From the NCBI GenBank assembly GCA_035772735.1, contig JASDFA010000020.1, positions 107,701,501 to 107,765,500 on the forward strand: a stretch of 64,000 bases of DNA. Reading direction: 5' to 3'. Numbering within the stretch: position 1 is the first letter of the stretch; the number at the start of each line of letters is the position of its first letter. The notes beneath the pieces are model-generated. The model was given only the letters and a program-made list of their open reading frames with translations, did no database searches and was not told the origin of the DNA. This DNA comes from Datura wrightii (lineage: Eukaryota > Streptophyta > Magnoliopsida > Solanales > Solanaceae). This document shows, piece after piece, positions 11,596 through 23,424 of this stretch. The position numbers and the translations under genes are program-made.

Positions 11596-13201
11596 TGATA
11601 ACATCCAAAATATATCCTTCATGCAAATAATATACACGGCCGAAGTATCAAAACAAGTAACCCAACAAGTGTCGGGGTTGAATCCCACGATGACTAGGGA
11701 ATGATAGTTAAAAGTGTCGGTTGAGAAATCGAAGATAGCTTGCACCATGTAGATTCAATATAAAAGCAAATAAAATTAGGGGGATTCAAATTTTCTGTGA
11801 ATTGTATTGGGTGATTTAGTGAAATAAAACAGGACGATCAACAAAGTTATCAAAAAGAGTGTGAACGACTAGAGGTGTGGAGTAGATGAAATACTAACTA
11901 GATCGGAACATGCTAGGTCATCTTATGAGTTCAACAAGTGTAAATAATCTTGGAAAATGGGTAATTACAGCTTTTCAGCCTTTTGACTACCTCTTTCTAT
12001 AGTTTTGTCAACCTCTAGCCATGATTTAGCTCAACTCGATTCGATTTGGATTAGCAACGACACTAATTTCTAGCTATTAGCTACTAATAAGGAATGAGAA
12101 TGCAATTTCAGCTATTCCTAGCCCAATTTAACAATCTCTTATCCATAACCACTATTAAATTCTCTTTCAATACTTAATTATTCTTTTACAAGCAACAATC
12201 AAGCATGAATAAATAAACTCATATCATAATCAATGGATCTTCCTTTATAGATTGAAGAGAATCTAACAGATTTACACTTATTTAAACAATATAAAGATGA
12301 CTCTAGCAAATCCTACTCTAATTAAGTATTCATCATTACACATCTCTAGTTAATAATTTAGCTACTACTGATTAGGAAATTCAGAAACACATTCATCAAT
12401 AGCTTCATTGAATTTAATAGCAAGAGTAGAAAAATCAATTTCACAAAATAATCACCTACAACAGCTGAAACTTACTATTACAAAGAAGAAATAGAGCAAA
12501 GTACTTTTTTCAAATTGACCAATCAAAATCTCCCTAGTTCAACTAAGAGAATGTTCTTCAGCTAAAAAGTGAAACAATGATGTGATATATATATTTTGCT
12601 CTCTCTCAATATCTCTATTTCTATCTCTCTTTCTGCATATATCTGTACAAAGTACTTTATCTGCTATTTATATCTTGAAAAATAGGGAACTTTTTATCTC
12701 TTCTCCTGTGTTGAACAATAATACTCCTGAGCATCCTTCTGGAATCAGTGGAGACACCGGCGGTCCGCTGGTCCTAATCCGTGAACTGCCAGGTGTCTTG
12801 TCTGGGCCCTTTCTCAACTCCAGTGAGCATCGACGGTTCACCCGGCATTTAGCCGATGCCGATCCATGAACCGCCGAATCTTTGTGCTATTTTGTAGAGC
12901 TTGGGTGTCCTTCGGCGAATGGACCAGCGAATCGCTGCTGGCAATTCGCAAATCATTGCTGATATTATTCCTCAAAGATAGTGATGTTCGGCCTTTGGCC
13001 GGCGTTTCGCCGATCTTCATCGGTGGATAGCCAATTTACTGTCACTCCCTTCTTTTAGCCCCGTGTTTGCTCTTTTCTTCACATTTAGTCATCTGCACAC
13101 AACAAAAGCAAAAAGGGTATAAAATCCATATAATCAACTCAAAAACTAAGAAAAAAATTAAGTTTTAGAGCCTAATGAGTTGGTAAATTACCAACTCATC
13201 A
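11596..13201 (-). repeat. 3' LTR of element C
   Basis: It matches 29941-31526 along the whole length. On the minus strand it starts TGATGAGTTGG and ends GGATGTTATCA. The GC-rich cluster at about 12720-13030 consists of CGGCG...CGCCG words, with a perfect copy CGGCGTTTCGCCG at 13000-13012. TATAAATAG (minus strand) lies at 12664-12672, immediately downstream of the cluster, and marks the likely LTR promoter. Confidence 0.88.
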
Positions 13202-13219
13202 AACCCCCAAACTTGAACC
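13202..13219 (-). other. Polypurine tract of element C
   Basis: The minus strand reads GGTTCAAGTTTGGGGGTT directly before the LTR start TGATGAG. This is the expected site of plus-strand DNA priming. Confidence 0.75.
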
Positions 13220-15171
13220 ATTTCTTGTCCTCAAGTAATGCAATACTCATTCATTGAGAAATATGCCACCTCTATTCACAATTATACCACACCAATCACC
13301 TGAACTATGACAACACAAAAATATGCTCACCAAGCTCACCAAAAAAGGGAAGAAAATACCCCAAGAGACCAAACCAATGAAGATGTTTCAAACAGACTAC
13401 CACTTTCCACCAATCAAATCTTATAAAAGGATTCATTTAGTAAAACAAGGGCATTGCTCAACCATGAAACACATAGAATCTCAAGTTATAATTAGTGCAC
13501 ATTCAAAGCTTGCCTTAGATTTTACGCTCCTCGTGCCCTATTCCCACATTAACTCTGAATGCCCTTGTGGCCCTAGAAAGGAATGATGCCACTCACCAAA
13601 ATAAGAATCCCTATTCTTTAGGTCATGTGATCATTTGAATGTACCCAAGGGATTGTTTGGAAGAGACACTCACACTTACTCTCCCAAACAAAATCTTCAT
13701 GCATACACTTGACCCATAGGTTTGCCCTTCATGTAATTTGCCACTAATATAGAGTAGCTGGACTTAGAATCATTTAGGGCTTGTGGGTTATGATCTAGGC
13801 TCGGGGTAAGGGTAGGATAAAAATTTGGCTATAGTGACTAGATCCTCCCTGATGCTTTTTGTGAACATACCTTACATCGACTCGTTCCACTCACTTCACC
13901 TTGTTTCACTTCTTTCCTCATTTATGACTTTCATTTCTTTAATAACCCTCCTTATAACCCCGTTGGCTTTCACAACTATCCTTATCACCTCAAGAGAAAA
14001 CACTGGTTCACACAAATTGTCTTTCTCATTTTAATTTATCCTTTGGTCCATTTTGACACAATGTGGTGCTCCCCTCAAACTGAAATTCTTATCTTCCCCT
14101 TTTTTTTGCACACCCCCAAACTTAGGCTTTTGCGTCATTTCTCATTGTTTTATCATTCCCTCTTTCTTAGGATTTAAGCCTCATTTCATCACTATCTTGT
14201 CACTAGCATTTAGGGAGAATGAGTGCCAAAGAGAGGTATTACGAATAGTCTTAAGGCTTGTAATGTGGTTGCCAAAGAAAGGGTTTAAGGCTCAATGTTG
14301 GCTAGCAAGGATTAATGCTCATGGAGGGTATATGGGTGAAGTGACTAGACAAAGGAAAGCCTAAACTCATGCTCTTGGCGCAACTACATCTAGGATTTTG
14401 CCTTGAATCCCCTTTGGGGCAAGCTCTAGACAAGATCTTATGCATGAGATTCATCAAAAACTTCCTCACTACGCAAGGCATCACCCTTAAAGGGTGTACA
14501 TGAGTCGTTCTCAACACAAGATATCAAATTAGGACATCAAAGCAGGTAAACATCATAAGTCAAGAAAATAATTTAGAACGCATGACAACGAATGCTATGC
14601 TACGGTGCCAACACTTGCTCATAATCTTCATCTTTATGCCCTTATTTTAAAATTCCATGTCAACAATTTTTTCAGTGGTGTCTCTCAGAACAACTTCACA
14701 AAAGACTCAAAATAACATGACATTTTCCCTTAAGAAAGTTGCCACTCAATATATCATTGGGAAATACTAACCCGGTTCGACAATAAGAATAAACAAAAAT
14801 AAAAGAATGCTACTTGGGAAAGAACCATGGTCAAAAGAAAACCCTTAGAGTTTTAATTACTACACTATTATTTACAATGGTGAAAAAGGAACGAGACTTT
14901 TGGGTCATTTCATTCAAGATTTTGCAATTCAAAACAAAGACCCCATTATATCACTAGCCATCAACCATCAAATCCCAACCAATTCATTCATTTCATTCCA
15001 TTGTTTTTCAAGAAAGACACGCCAGACAAGGGCAATCATCAATCATCATCAAAAGAAAACAATAGCCTGACAAAGTCTCTACTCAATCAATTTCAAAACA
15101 AGAACATAAAAACATCCAAAGAAATATCCATCCCTCGCCCCATCATCAACTGCGCTCATCCCTCCCCCACT
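13220..15171 (-). other. Element C, 3' non-coding region, with conserved block CNE1 at 13761-13850
   Basis: No coding sequence is recognised between the extra ORF and the polypurine tract. The block at 13761-13850 matches blocks in elements B, D, E and F (AGGGCTTGTGGGTTATGATCT... on the plus strand, then GGTAGG and AGTGAC). The rest is AT-rich. Short frames here (for example 13323-13586) have no family resemblance. Confidence 0.6.
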
Positions 15172-16684
15172 TTAGAGAATATATTTTCCCCAATATAAAT
15201 ATGCAAAAGGGAAAGGGACAAGAAACTCCCTGAGTGGGTCACTCTTTTCATCATCAGCATCTGCCTCACCTACACCACTGTCGTTGGCCTCGCCTAGACC
15301 AACTAAATCATCTCCTAGACCTTCAAAAAGATCATCAATCGGACCCCGAACTGAGGAAAGAGCAACCATTGCAGCATCCAAGGTGCTCATATCCAACACT
15401 TCTGTTGAAGTTCGACTCTTCCACTCTTGTACCTCAGTCTGGAGGGAGGTAACTGCCCCTTCCACTGCATCTACCCTCTTGTATAGCGTGGCAACATTCT
15501 CGTATAATGACTTGAGCTCCTTTTTGATTGTTTTGGCAATGAGTGCGGGGAGGTTCTTAGCCAATCATTGAAGTTGGCTTTCATGCGAGTTTGTCATTTC
15601 CACAAGTCTATAGAGACTACTTGATTTAGAGGATTACGGAGGGGGAGATACTCCACACTAAGGCATGTCACTTGATGCTTGGCCTGACATTGCTGGCTGG
15701 GGCATATTTGATTCTAGGGCATGTGGTGATTTTCTGACCCATGGTATAGGGATCCTTCCTGCACTTCAACGGCTTGCAGTCTATTTCGTTTCATTGCCGA
15801 TGCCTCGGAGTCTCTCTTTCGATCAATAGCTATCACTCCTAGAGCAGCGAAAGGAGTTTCAGCAGGGAACAAAGGTACTCCAGCTTCTAAGAAAAGCTAG
15901 GAAATCAGATGGCATCGGGAATTGAAGGGCTGGACTGACAAGCCTTTTTCTTCATTTGTTGAGCAACAATTTTCCCGAAGTTAATGGGGACTCCCGTCAT
16001 GATGTAGGCAATAAGGGTGGCAGATTCAAGGCTGACCCTCTGCTCATTTTTAGAGGGGATGATCTAAGAGTAAATAAAATCTAGCCACAGCTTGGCCTCA
16101 AATTTCAAATCATGGCGAGAGATTTCGTCACCCATTGAAGCCTAGAGAGGATTGTCAACAATGATGATGCGGGCTACCCAAGAAAATTGATCCTTCATAT
16201 AAGCTACCTGGTCCATATACTATGTACCAGATTCAACTTTGACTTCCCAAAATAAGGAGTTGATGGCCGCTGGGATAATGTCAACTTCTACCCCCCTTAG
16301 CATCACCAAAGGCAGGCATGAGAAGTCATCGACCTTGCCCCGGTGCTGCATGCTGTCTTGTCGGGCCTGATATGAGGTGTAGAACTCTGTCACCAAGCCG
16401 GAGTAGTAAGGTGGGAGAGGGTTGGCAAATGCATTCCATTGCCTTTCTGTGAATTGGGTTGTGATGTTCCGAAGGTCGCCCCTCAATCCCGCCAAATCGA
16501 ACCGCTTCCCCACTGTGATGGATCGACCTTGGCAGATGACATAGTGCTCTTGCATACTGGGGACACAAAATATTATTTCTTCCTTGGTGTTGGCACGTGG
16601 TGGGGCGGCCTTTTCTTTTCCCTTTCCCTTGCTAGAAGATGAGGCAGGGGCCTTTCCTTTTCCTGTATTTCTTGATGAAGACAT
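15172..16684 (-). pseudogene. Extra (post-pol) ORF of element C, putative plant transposon protein family, broken
   Basis: The start ATG at 16684 lies about 10 bases after a splice-acceptor-like TTCTTGCAG. The N-terminus is Ser/Lys-rich and basic (SSSKGKGKEKAAPPR), followed by a globular region to 16220 with LRNITTQFTERQWNAFANP and a MLRGVEVDIIPAAINSLF segment, equivalent to the RIRGV(D)xxIxxxxIN motif of the family. A TAG stop near 16218 is followed in the same frame by further matching sequence, including a VPINFGKIVAQQMKKK stretch near 15940-15990. The frame 15564-15172 is a coiled-coil segment followed by an acidic tail (DSGVGEADADDEKSD). Length and order match the ORFs of D and F. It may be nuclear or nucleic-acid binding given the basic N-terminus, but no function is established. 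Confidence 0.75.
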
Positions 16685-16694
16685 AGTTTGTTTT

Positions 16695-17392
16695 CTGCAA
16701 GAATGATGTTATAACCGCTATTTGAAGAGAAAATTAAAATAATCCAAACTAGTCTAAGGGGGAACTGAGAAACAAGGGAAACCAAAAAATCATTTAAAGA
16801 ACCAATAGCACTAGCGAAGCACCGCCAATTTGTACGAGCAATTTCGCGGACCGCCACTTGCTCGCCGATGCCTTACAAAAAACTGAGAAAGTGAGGGATA
16901 TATTGGCGGTTAAGCGATGAATAACCAGTCCAGAGTCGTGAACCACCGATGTAATGCGGGATCCACTCAGTGGCTTGAATCAAAATTTCAGAGTGAGCCG
17001 GCGTTCCATCGGCAATTCACCGAACCTGACCGGTGAAACGACGGTCCCCATCGTCCCCAATTCGAACTTAACAAATCACAGGCAACCATTAACACACACT
17101 TACACACAGCATGATAAAATCACCACTACTCTATTTAAACACAATCTCATGATGTTTTTCCCTTAAGAATGGCATCACCCAGTCTATCATCGGGTAAACC
17201 GTTGCATTTTATTCTGATTGGGTTACTCAGACTCACCCATTTCAAAATTTCACACACACAAACACATATTACCCATTCTATTCAACAACCTAATCATATT
17301 CATGAGTTTAATAAGGAGGGGAAACAAAGTATTAATACTGAAGAATTAAGCACTAGTAAGAAAATAAATACAAGGGCAAGAAAACTTTTACC
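16695..17392 (-). other. Predicted intron in the 5' leader of the element C extra ORF
   Basis: On the minus strand a donor-like G/GTAAAAG at 17392 and an acceptor-like TTCTTGCAG ending at 16695 bracket 698 nt, with the ORF's ATG 11 bases beyond. Elements D and F have GT(AAGT)...AG pairs at the same place with 815 and 747 nt. Splicing is inferred, not shown. Confidence 0.5.
16830..17045 (-). repeat. C-family palindrome words inside the leader intron
   Basis: The stretch is GC-rich compared with its surroundings and contains repeated CCGCCA, CGCCGATG and CCGGCG...CGGCAATTCACCG words. These are the same words as in the C LTR cluster (12720-13030). Confidence 0.6.
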
Positions 17393-17523
17393 ACAATGTA
17401 GGATTGCTTGCACACTTGAACTTTAAAAGCTTAGCTAATTCTTAACAATGGCACATTGAGAGATATGTAGTAGAGGAAGGAAATATGAGTGAAGTGAGTG
17501 TGTTAGTGAAGAGATGGAGAGGG

Positions 17524-17530
17524 TTTTATA
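17524..17530 (-). promoter_or_regulatory. TATA-like box before the element C extra ORF
   Basis: The minus strand reads CACCTATAAAACCCTCTCC. A pyrimidine-rich leader follows (CTCTCCATCTCTTCAC...), then the predicted donor site about 135 nt downstream. The C-family palindrome cluster at 17810-17969 lies upstream. The arrangement matches the LTR promoters in this window. Confidence 0.5.
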
Positions 17531-17809
17531 GGTGAAAGGTGGAAGTTTGATAGGTTGAGGGGATGGTGGAGAGTTTAATATGGGTGTGTTGGTGGGAAGT
17601 GGGAAGATGTAAAGGTGGGAAAGTGGAAAGGTTGAAAAGAGAAAAATATGAGGAAGTAGGAATGTTGGGTAATGGAAAGACAAAAATGGAATGGAAAAAT
17701 GGTGGAGAAAAGGGAACTAGGGGAATATTTGCAAAATAGGGCTGATCAGGTATTTGGGATTTGGTGGGCCCGCTCTTTAATTTCCATTTTTGAGACTAAC
17801 TTATACCTC

Positions 17810-17969
17810 GACCGGCGCTTCATCGGTAGTTTGCCGAATCACACCGGCATTCTGCCGCTTTAATTTTCCTCTGCCATGTATTTTGTGCACAGTTATCTGT
17901 TTCTCGGTCGGTGATCCACCGGCAGCTCATGGATTGCATCGGCGATCCGTCGGTGACCCGCCGCTTAGG
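17810..17969 (-). repeat. C-family palindrome cluster upstream of the internal promoter, cut by element D
   Basis: The stretch has GC-rich words of the CGGCG/CGCCG type (ACCGGCGCTTCATCGG, GGTGATCCACCGG, CGGCGATCCGTCGG). Element D's 3' LTR begins at 17970, so D landed inside this cluster. The segment from about 17820 is duplicated at 28252-28400. Confidence 0.65.
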
Positions 17970-19508
17970 TGCCTGTTCACACCCAATGCATGCAAGTGCA
18001 CGTGGTCGTACAAGTAATATAGTGGCTCTTTCAAGCCAAGTATCGAACCCACAAGGACTGTAGCTGAGAGGTAATAATTTTTTTTGTACTTTAGTAGTCA
18101 CAATTTCTTTATGCAAGTATATGAATAACACACCGAACTAAAAGTTGTCAAAGAGTAATATTTAATGTAACTCTAATTAAAATAAGAAAATGTGATTTAA
18201 ACAATAGCGCGAATAATCTATGGTTAAGGCATAACATGCAGACATGTATAATTTATATTATTTTTCAGCTAACCTCTCTCTTAGGTTGATGGTCGGGAAA
18301 GAGTAAACTATGGCTCTAGTCTTTTGAACCTCTAGCCAATTACTGAGTTATGAGCTCTACGCTACAACTTTCTGTGATGCAATAAATCATCTTATGGCGA
18401 ATCAAAATAGTTTCCCTAGATAACCGAATATGACGTTGCAGGTATATTTCTATCATGCACGCAAATCTTACCTTTCATTCACAACAAAGATAAGAACATA
18501 TTCCCCTATTTCAAGTCTACCCTAATAATTTTCCTCTCATAATTAAATTAGGATTCTAATTTTACCTTAATGCTGGCCAAACATTAAAACAATGAAAATC
18601 AATAATAGCAGAACAACCTTTCATGAAAGAAGAGAATTCAACTGAATTGATATAAAATTACACAATCCTGCAATTAGCCTCAACCTCAGAATGAGGTAAT
18701 TTAGCCACTCATTTGTTGATTAAACATCTTCAAACAAGTTGTAATCATACCAACAATTAAAATTTTGAAGAAAAGAGAAGAGAAATAACCCTAGAATTTT
18801 CTTCAGCTCAACTGCCCTCCTCCCACGTCCATGCAAAATGTCAGATATCCCAAAATAAAAGCCTAAGTGTTCTATTTATACAAGTGGTAAATTTCCCAGA
18901 AGTAAACTAGCAACATGGCACGGAGCTCAATGCGGTGAAATAGCTTCGTGCCACGGAGCCATCGTGGAGCTTCACTGGAATTTGGGGCAAGGTTGGAATT
19001 TCCTTCAACGTGGCACGGAGGCCATCGCGGAGCTCAAGCATTGTGCCACGAATCCATCGTGGAGCTTCACTTGAATTTGGGTCAAGGTTGGAATTTCCTT
19101 CAATGTGGCACGAAGGCCATCGCGGAGCTCAAGCTCCGTGCCACGGAGCCATCGCGCTCCTTCACTGTTGTGCGCCTTCCAATTTTTAATAATTTTCTTC
19201 CTCCACCCATGTACTGTGGCACGCTGTTCAACGCGGACCATCCTTAGCGTGACACATTGAGGAACTTTCAACTCACTATTTATGCCCTCCAAATATTAGC
19301 CTATTCCCCCTCGGAGTTTAACTTGCTCCTCCAGCTGACATCTCTGTCTTCTCCACCTGCAAATAGTCACCACACAATTATTAATCCGAAAAAGAAAAAC
19401 AACCTTAATTAACTAAAAACATGCGTAAATACATCAATATTCTCCCTATCCAGACTTACAAAGGATTGAAAATACGGAGTTTTGGTCATGTAAATACGCC
19501 CAAGATCA
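17970..19508 (-). repeat. 3' LTR of element D
   Basis: It is bounded on the minus strand by TGATCTTGGGC at 19508 and ends ...GAACAGGCA at 17970. Both ends resemble those of element E. The cluster at 18912-19250 repeats words of the GTGGCACGGAGGCCATCGCG type, with a perfect palindrome GCTCCGTGCCACGGAGC at 19133-19149 (plus strand as written; odd centre). TATAAATAG (minus strand) lies at 18872-18880, directly after the cluster. The 3' ~405 bases are copied at 28400-28803. Confidence 0.8.
18872..18880 (-). promoter_or_regulatory. TATA box of the element D LTR
   Basis: TATAAATAG on the minus strand, about 30 bases after the last copy of the palindrome cluster in the sense direction. It is the likely LTR promoter core. 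Confidence 0.6.
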
Positions 19509-19521
19509 CCACCCCACACTT
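19509..19521 (-). other. Polypurine tract of element D
   Basis: The minus strand reads AAGTGTGGGGTGG next to the LTR start. The same tract is found in E (one base different) and F. Confidence 0.8.
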
Positions 19522-21177
19522 ATACCCTTGTCCGTCCTCGGACAAACTTTTAGTATCCTCGACATGATTTCAACTACTTTACCATCATTATAGGACCAAT
19601 ATAACTCACATCTAGTTGTGCTAAACACTTTAATCATGGAATACCATTTACTTCATCAAGTAAGGTATTCATTTACTATTCTCATGAGCAAAATCACACA
19701 AGTTCTAATGAATAACTCTTCAACTGAAAATCTGGCCAACATGTCTGAATCATAATCGCAAAGTATTAGCTTAACCAAAAGTCCCCCATCATGTGTCCTC
19801 ACTGATGTACAATGGTTCTATTTCCGTGAAACCAAGATAATCATACTTAAGCACATTATGCACTGAATCACTCACACTCCAAAGATTATTCCAGGCGAAT
19901 CTAATGCATCATGAATTTTCCTTTAGTGTACTACTCAACCGACCATAGCATCACTTATAGGATCAAAAGGGCTTTTTACAGGTTGTAATGTCGGCTAAAG
20001 GACTGGTAGGATTATTTGGGTTGTAGTGACTCTTATCCCTCTGCACTTTAGGATAATTACACATTTTGCTTTTTAGCAACTTACTTCTTTCACCATTCAC
20101 TTTAACTCCTTCCAAGATGTCTTCCTAGATGTACATAATTTGTACCCTTGACTGAACTCATCGACAGACTATATATACACAAGTGTCTAAATATATACAT
20201 CATATAAAAATTTTTTTATAAAGAAGAACATGTATATGTATAGCTTATGATTACAAATGGGGCACCCACACTACTTATTTCCCCTTTTTCATGTTGCCTT
20301 CATAAAGTGCAATAGGATCTATTGGGATCAAAACGACATTGAGGCTATTTGAACAAATGGGGTAAGGTTTCTTAGTGAGGTCATTTCAATAAAATTAGGC
20401 TCAAAAGCTCAAACTGGGCTCACTAGGGGAAATCATTAAGGTCAGGGACACTAAATGAAATGGGTCAACTATCTTAGTTCACAAAGAAGTGCCTTAATCA
20501 TATCCTCTAAGCTTACTGCCATTTTCGAAATTTTGTACACACAAGACAAATTCTAGATGTTAGTTTGCATGAAATATAACTAGTTCTCACCACATATGGC
20601 ACAGAGGGTCACTTTTTGTTAGCTTAGACTCCTTTCATGATTGCATCCATATTGAGTGACAAGCACAATTAAGTCTAAAATTTAGCAATTTAGAGTTAAA
20701 CATCACTACCTCTGTGATCCGCTTACAGTTAACCATTTGCTTATCCAAATGCATGTTCTATGAAGTCTAGCATCTAACCGAGTAAAATGCTTTAGCCCAA
20801 TAATGATGGGTTTATTGTCTATTTCCTAACATGACTAAATTCCCTTAAGACGGTCATCATCCATCCTTCATAGGGAATAGTCTCTACCTATGACTTCGGT
20901 TCAAAGGGACTATCCTTGGGAAAAGCATTGAAAACAAAAACCGAGAAACCCAAAACATAAAAAAAAAGAAGAAAATATTCACAAGCACAGCAAAGTGCCC
21001 TAGGACAGAGCTTACTAGCTATTACAGACCAGTTTATACATGCCACAGTCATAGAACCACACAAATAAATAAACATACTATAACAATAACCTCCACCCCA
21101 CACTTAAAGTGAACACTGTCCTCAGTGTTCGCACAAATCAATGGAAGAACAGAGTTAGGGTGGTAAAAACTCCCTGA
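19522..21177 (-). other. Element D, 3' non-coding region with three conserved blocks
   Basis: No gene is recognised. CNE1 is at 19961-20040, CNE2 (GTACACACAAGACAAATTCT) at 20534-20560 and CNE3 (TTCCCTTAAGACGGTCATCA and following) at 20837-20880. The same blocks, in the same order, occur in E and F; B has CNE1 and CNE2. The intervening sequence differs much more. A frame at 20888-21103 is probably chance. Confidence 0.65.
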
Positions 21178-22358
21178 TCAATTAATTGGTTCAATTTCTT
21201 CATCCGGTGCACATGCCTCGTCGCCGAGGTCTGAGTCATCTCCCTCATCTTCATCTGACTCAATGTCTGAGTCATCACGGCATCTCTCCTCATCGGTGGG
21301 TACATCATTGTCCACCGGCTCTACAAATGCTGGGCCAATCTTGCACATCGCTTGAGCATGCTCATTCATCGGGTAATCCATGTCCACCTGCCACAACTCA
21401 TCCTCTGTTGTGGGCCATCCATTTATACACAGCTGTAACATTTGCAGTCCAAACATCCTGGCGGCATAGCAATCGTCTCGAGTGTGTCTCTCTGCTAACG
21501 TGAGCACAGGACCATATGTGGTGTCTGTGACTTAGTCTTAGTCACGTCGAAAGCACAGCGGTATAACCTCGGTTTGTATTCTAGAGCCTCTTCTTCAATG
21601 TCATGGCTTCTGAGGTAAGTGGTGAGTAGACCACCAAACCCATACCTATGCCCCTGATGCAGTCTGGCCTTTTTCATGGCTGATATGATCACTTCCCCAA
21701 CATTAATCTCCATGCCTTTCATCAAGGCATATACTAGACAGACTCTGTCGCGGGTGACATCAGTCATATGCACCCCAGGAATGAGGCAAGTGCAAACAAT
21801 CTTCAGCGATACTCTAGCCTCCCTGTTCATCTGTGAATATGACAATGTTTGGTGGTACCCTTTATCCTTGTGACACCTCCACCTGGCTGTTGATTTTTGT
21901 CCGCATAATGTGTGTTGGATATAAGCACATGGTGGGGTGATGTTCAGCTGGCGGAGAGGATGTGGGTTTGTGTCAGGTGTCCCCAAGATGGCATTTAAGT
22001 GATGTTCTTCCAAGGGAACCACCTGCCCCCGGATCTTGATTGTGTGGCTGCGTAGAGTAGGGTCCCAATTCACGTAGAATTCCCGCACCATGTGTAAATT
22101 ACACTCCGTGGGTGCATTAAAGATGAAGTCCATACCCATGGCGTGTATCCTGTGCAGTATTTGGGGGAAGTATTTTGACTCCTTATGCTTTCCATACCAC
22201 TTTTTACTTTCCTCCACCACCTATCTAGTGCCGAACTTCCTTCTCTGGCCCCTGGGAACTGGTGGGGCTGCTAGAATAGCTGAGCCCATTCTGTTCCTTT
22301 TTCTGCCAATGCCAGAAGTAGAGACACCTTTTCCCTTATCCTGTCGAGCCGACATCAT
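21178..22358 (-). pseudogene. Extra (post-pol) ORF of element D, putative plant transposon protein family, nearly open
   Basis: The start is the ATGATG at 22358-22353, immediately after a predicted splice acceptor. The N-terminus is basic (SARQDKGKGVSTSGIGRKRN). After one in-frame TAG at 22223-22221 comes the family core, which includes REFYVNWDPTLRSHTIKIRG, the NAILGTPDT motif, and then a conserved ICTCLIPGVHMTDVTRDRV-like segment. A single frame change near 21500 joins the C-terminal frame (21507-21178), which ends in a long acidic tail (SDIESDEDEGDDSDLGDE). Two lesions only make this the best-preserved complete copy in the window. Known of the family: common in plant Gypsy elements, no proven function. 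Inferred: basic head plus acidic tail could bind nucleic acid or chromatin. Confidence 0.8.
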
Positions 22359-22360
22359 AC

Positions 22361-23175
22361 CTATTCAGCCAAAATCATACATTCACATTGTCAGTAACAA
22401 ACATGGCTAGCCAATACTAAGGCCGGGCTTCGGTTGGTCACCCCACACTTAGTTGCTAGCGTTGTTTCATGAGTCATAGTCAGTCGGGTACTCAGAATTC
22501 CCCTTACAATTCCATGACTAGCTACTCCCAAAATTAACTCGAATCACCACTTTGACAAGATAAAGCAAACAAAACATTATACAACATCTTCCAATAGGGT
22601 GCATTACATCTGAAACATTAGATGGAGCAATTTTCTTGTACTATTCAGACTTCGTACAATTAAATTTCTCCTGTTCATTAGTCTAGAAATTTCATGAAGT
22701 AATATTGCTTGACTCAGCCTTAAAGATGTTGGAAACTTACACTGAGGAACACTAGCCTTTTGGATTTTACATGCCCGCATTTACAGAGACTATCATTTTC
22801 CATAATAGAGATTATGCAAAATGACATATGTAACAATGTGCACATTAACTGCAGAATTTAGGCATGACTTCCCTCTCTTTATTCTTTTTTTCTATCCCTT
22901 GGTCATCTTTCTCCCAACCTTTCAAACACCCCATACTTAATTTCTATTGCCAATTCTAAGAACACAAGAATTAATGGCCCAATTTTCTGGTTTTCCCTAT
23001 TTTTCCTCTTCTTTCAACTCATCAAGCAGCCCCAACATGCAGATAACATATGAAGTGCAAAAATAATCATGTCATTATTGAGTGTATAGAGTAAATACTA
23101 TCCCAACTACATTATTTACCCATAAAAACTTGATTCCATCAAGTTCCCATGACTTAGGGTGGAATTTTAACTTAC
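22361..23175 (-). other. Predicted intron in the 5' leader of the element D extra ORF
   Basis: On the minus strand an ideal donor GTAAGT starts at 23175 (ATG/GTAAGT) and an acceptor-like GGCTGAATAG ends at 22361, two bases before the start ATG. The 815-nt size matches those in C and F. A TATA-like AAAATATG at about 23356-23363 lies upstream of the pyrimidine-rich leader. Confidence 0.5.
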
Positions 23176-23424
23176 CATGTGTTCATGCTAATAAATTTAC
23201 ATAAAAATGGAAGAAGAACACTCAAACATTCCTGTTACTCTTAGTTGTGAAGAAGATGGGATGATTTGTTGATGATCCGGCGTGGCACGCTCAAGGTGGA
23301 AAGGGGAATAGGGGTTTTGTCTTGGAGGATTTGAGAAAAATGAAGCTAATGGGCATATTTTGGGGTTAAAAGGAAGGGGTTTTGGCCGGGTCGACCAGGG
23401 GTTTTAAGTGAACCCGTCGCCCCT

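Noticed and set aside
17435..17683. Pro/Leu/Ser/His-rich 82-residue minus-strand frame
   Set aside because: It lies in the pyrimidine-rich leader of the putative internal promoter of element C. Composition explains it; no homologue in D or F.
18948..19292. Overlapping open frames on both strands (99 and 95 residues)
   Set aside because: They arise from the repetitive GC-rich palindrome cluster of the D LTR, where stops are rare. No family likeness and no start context.
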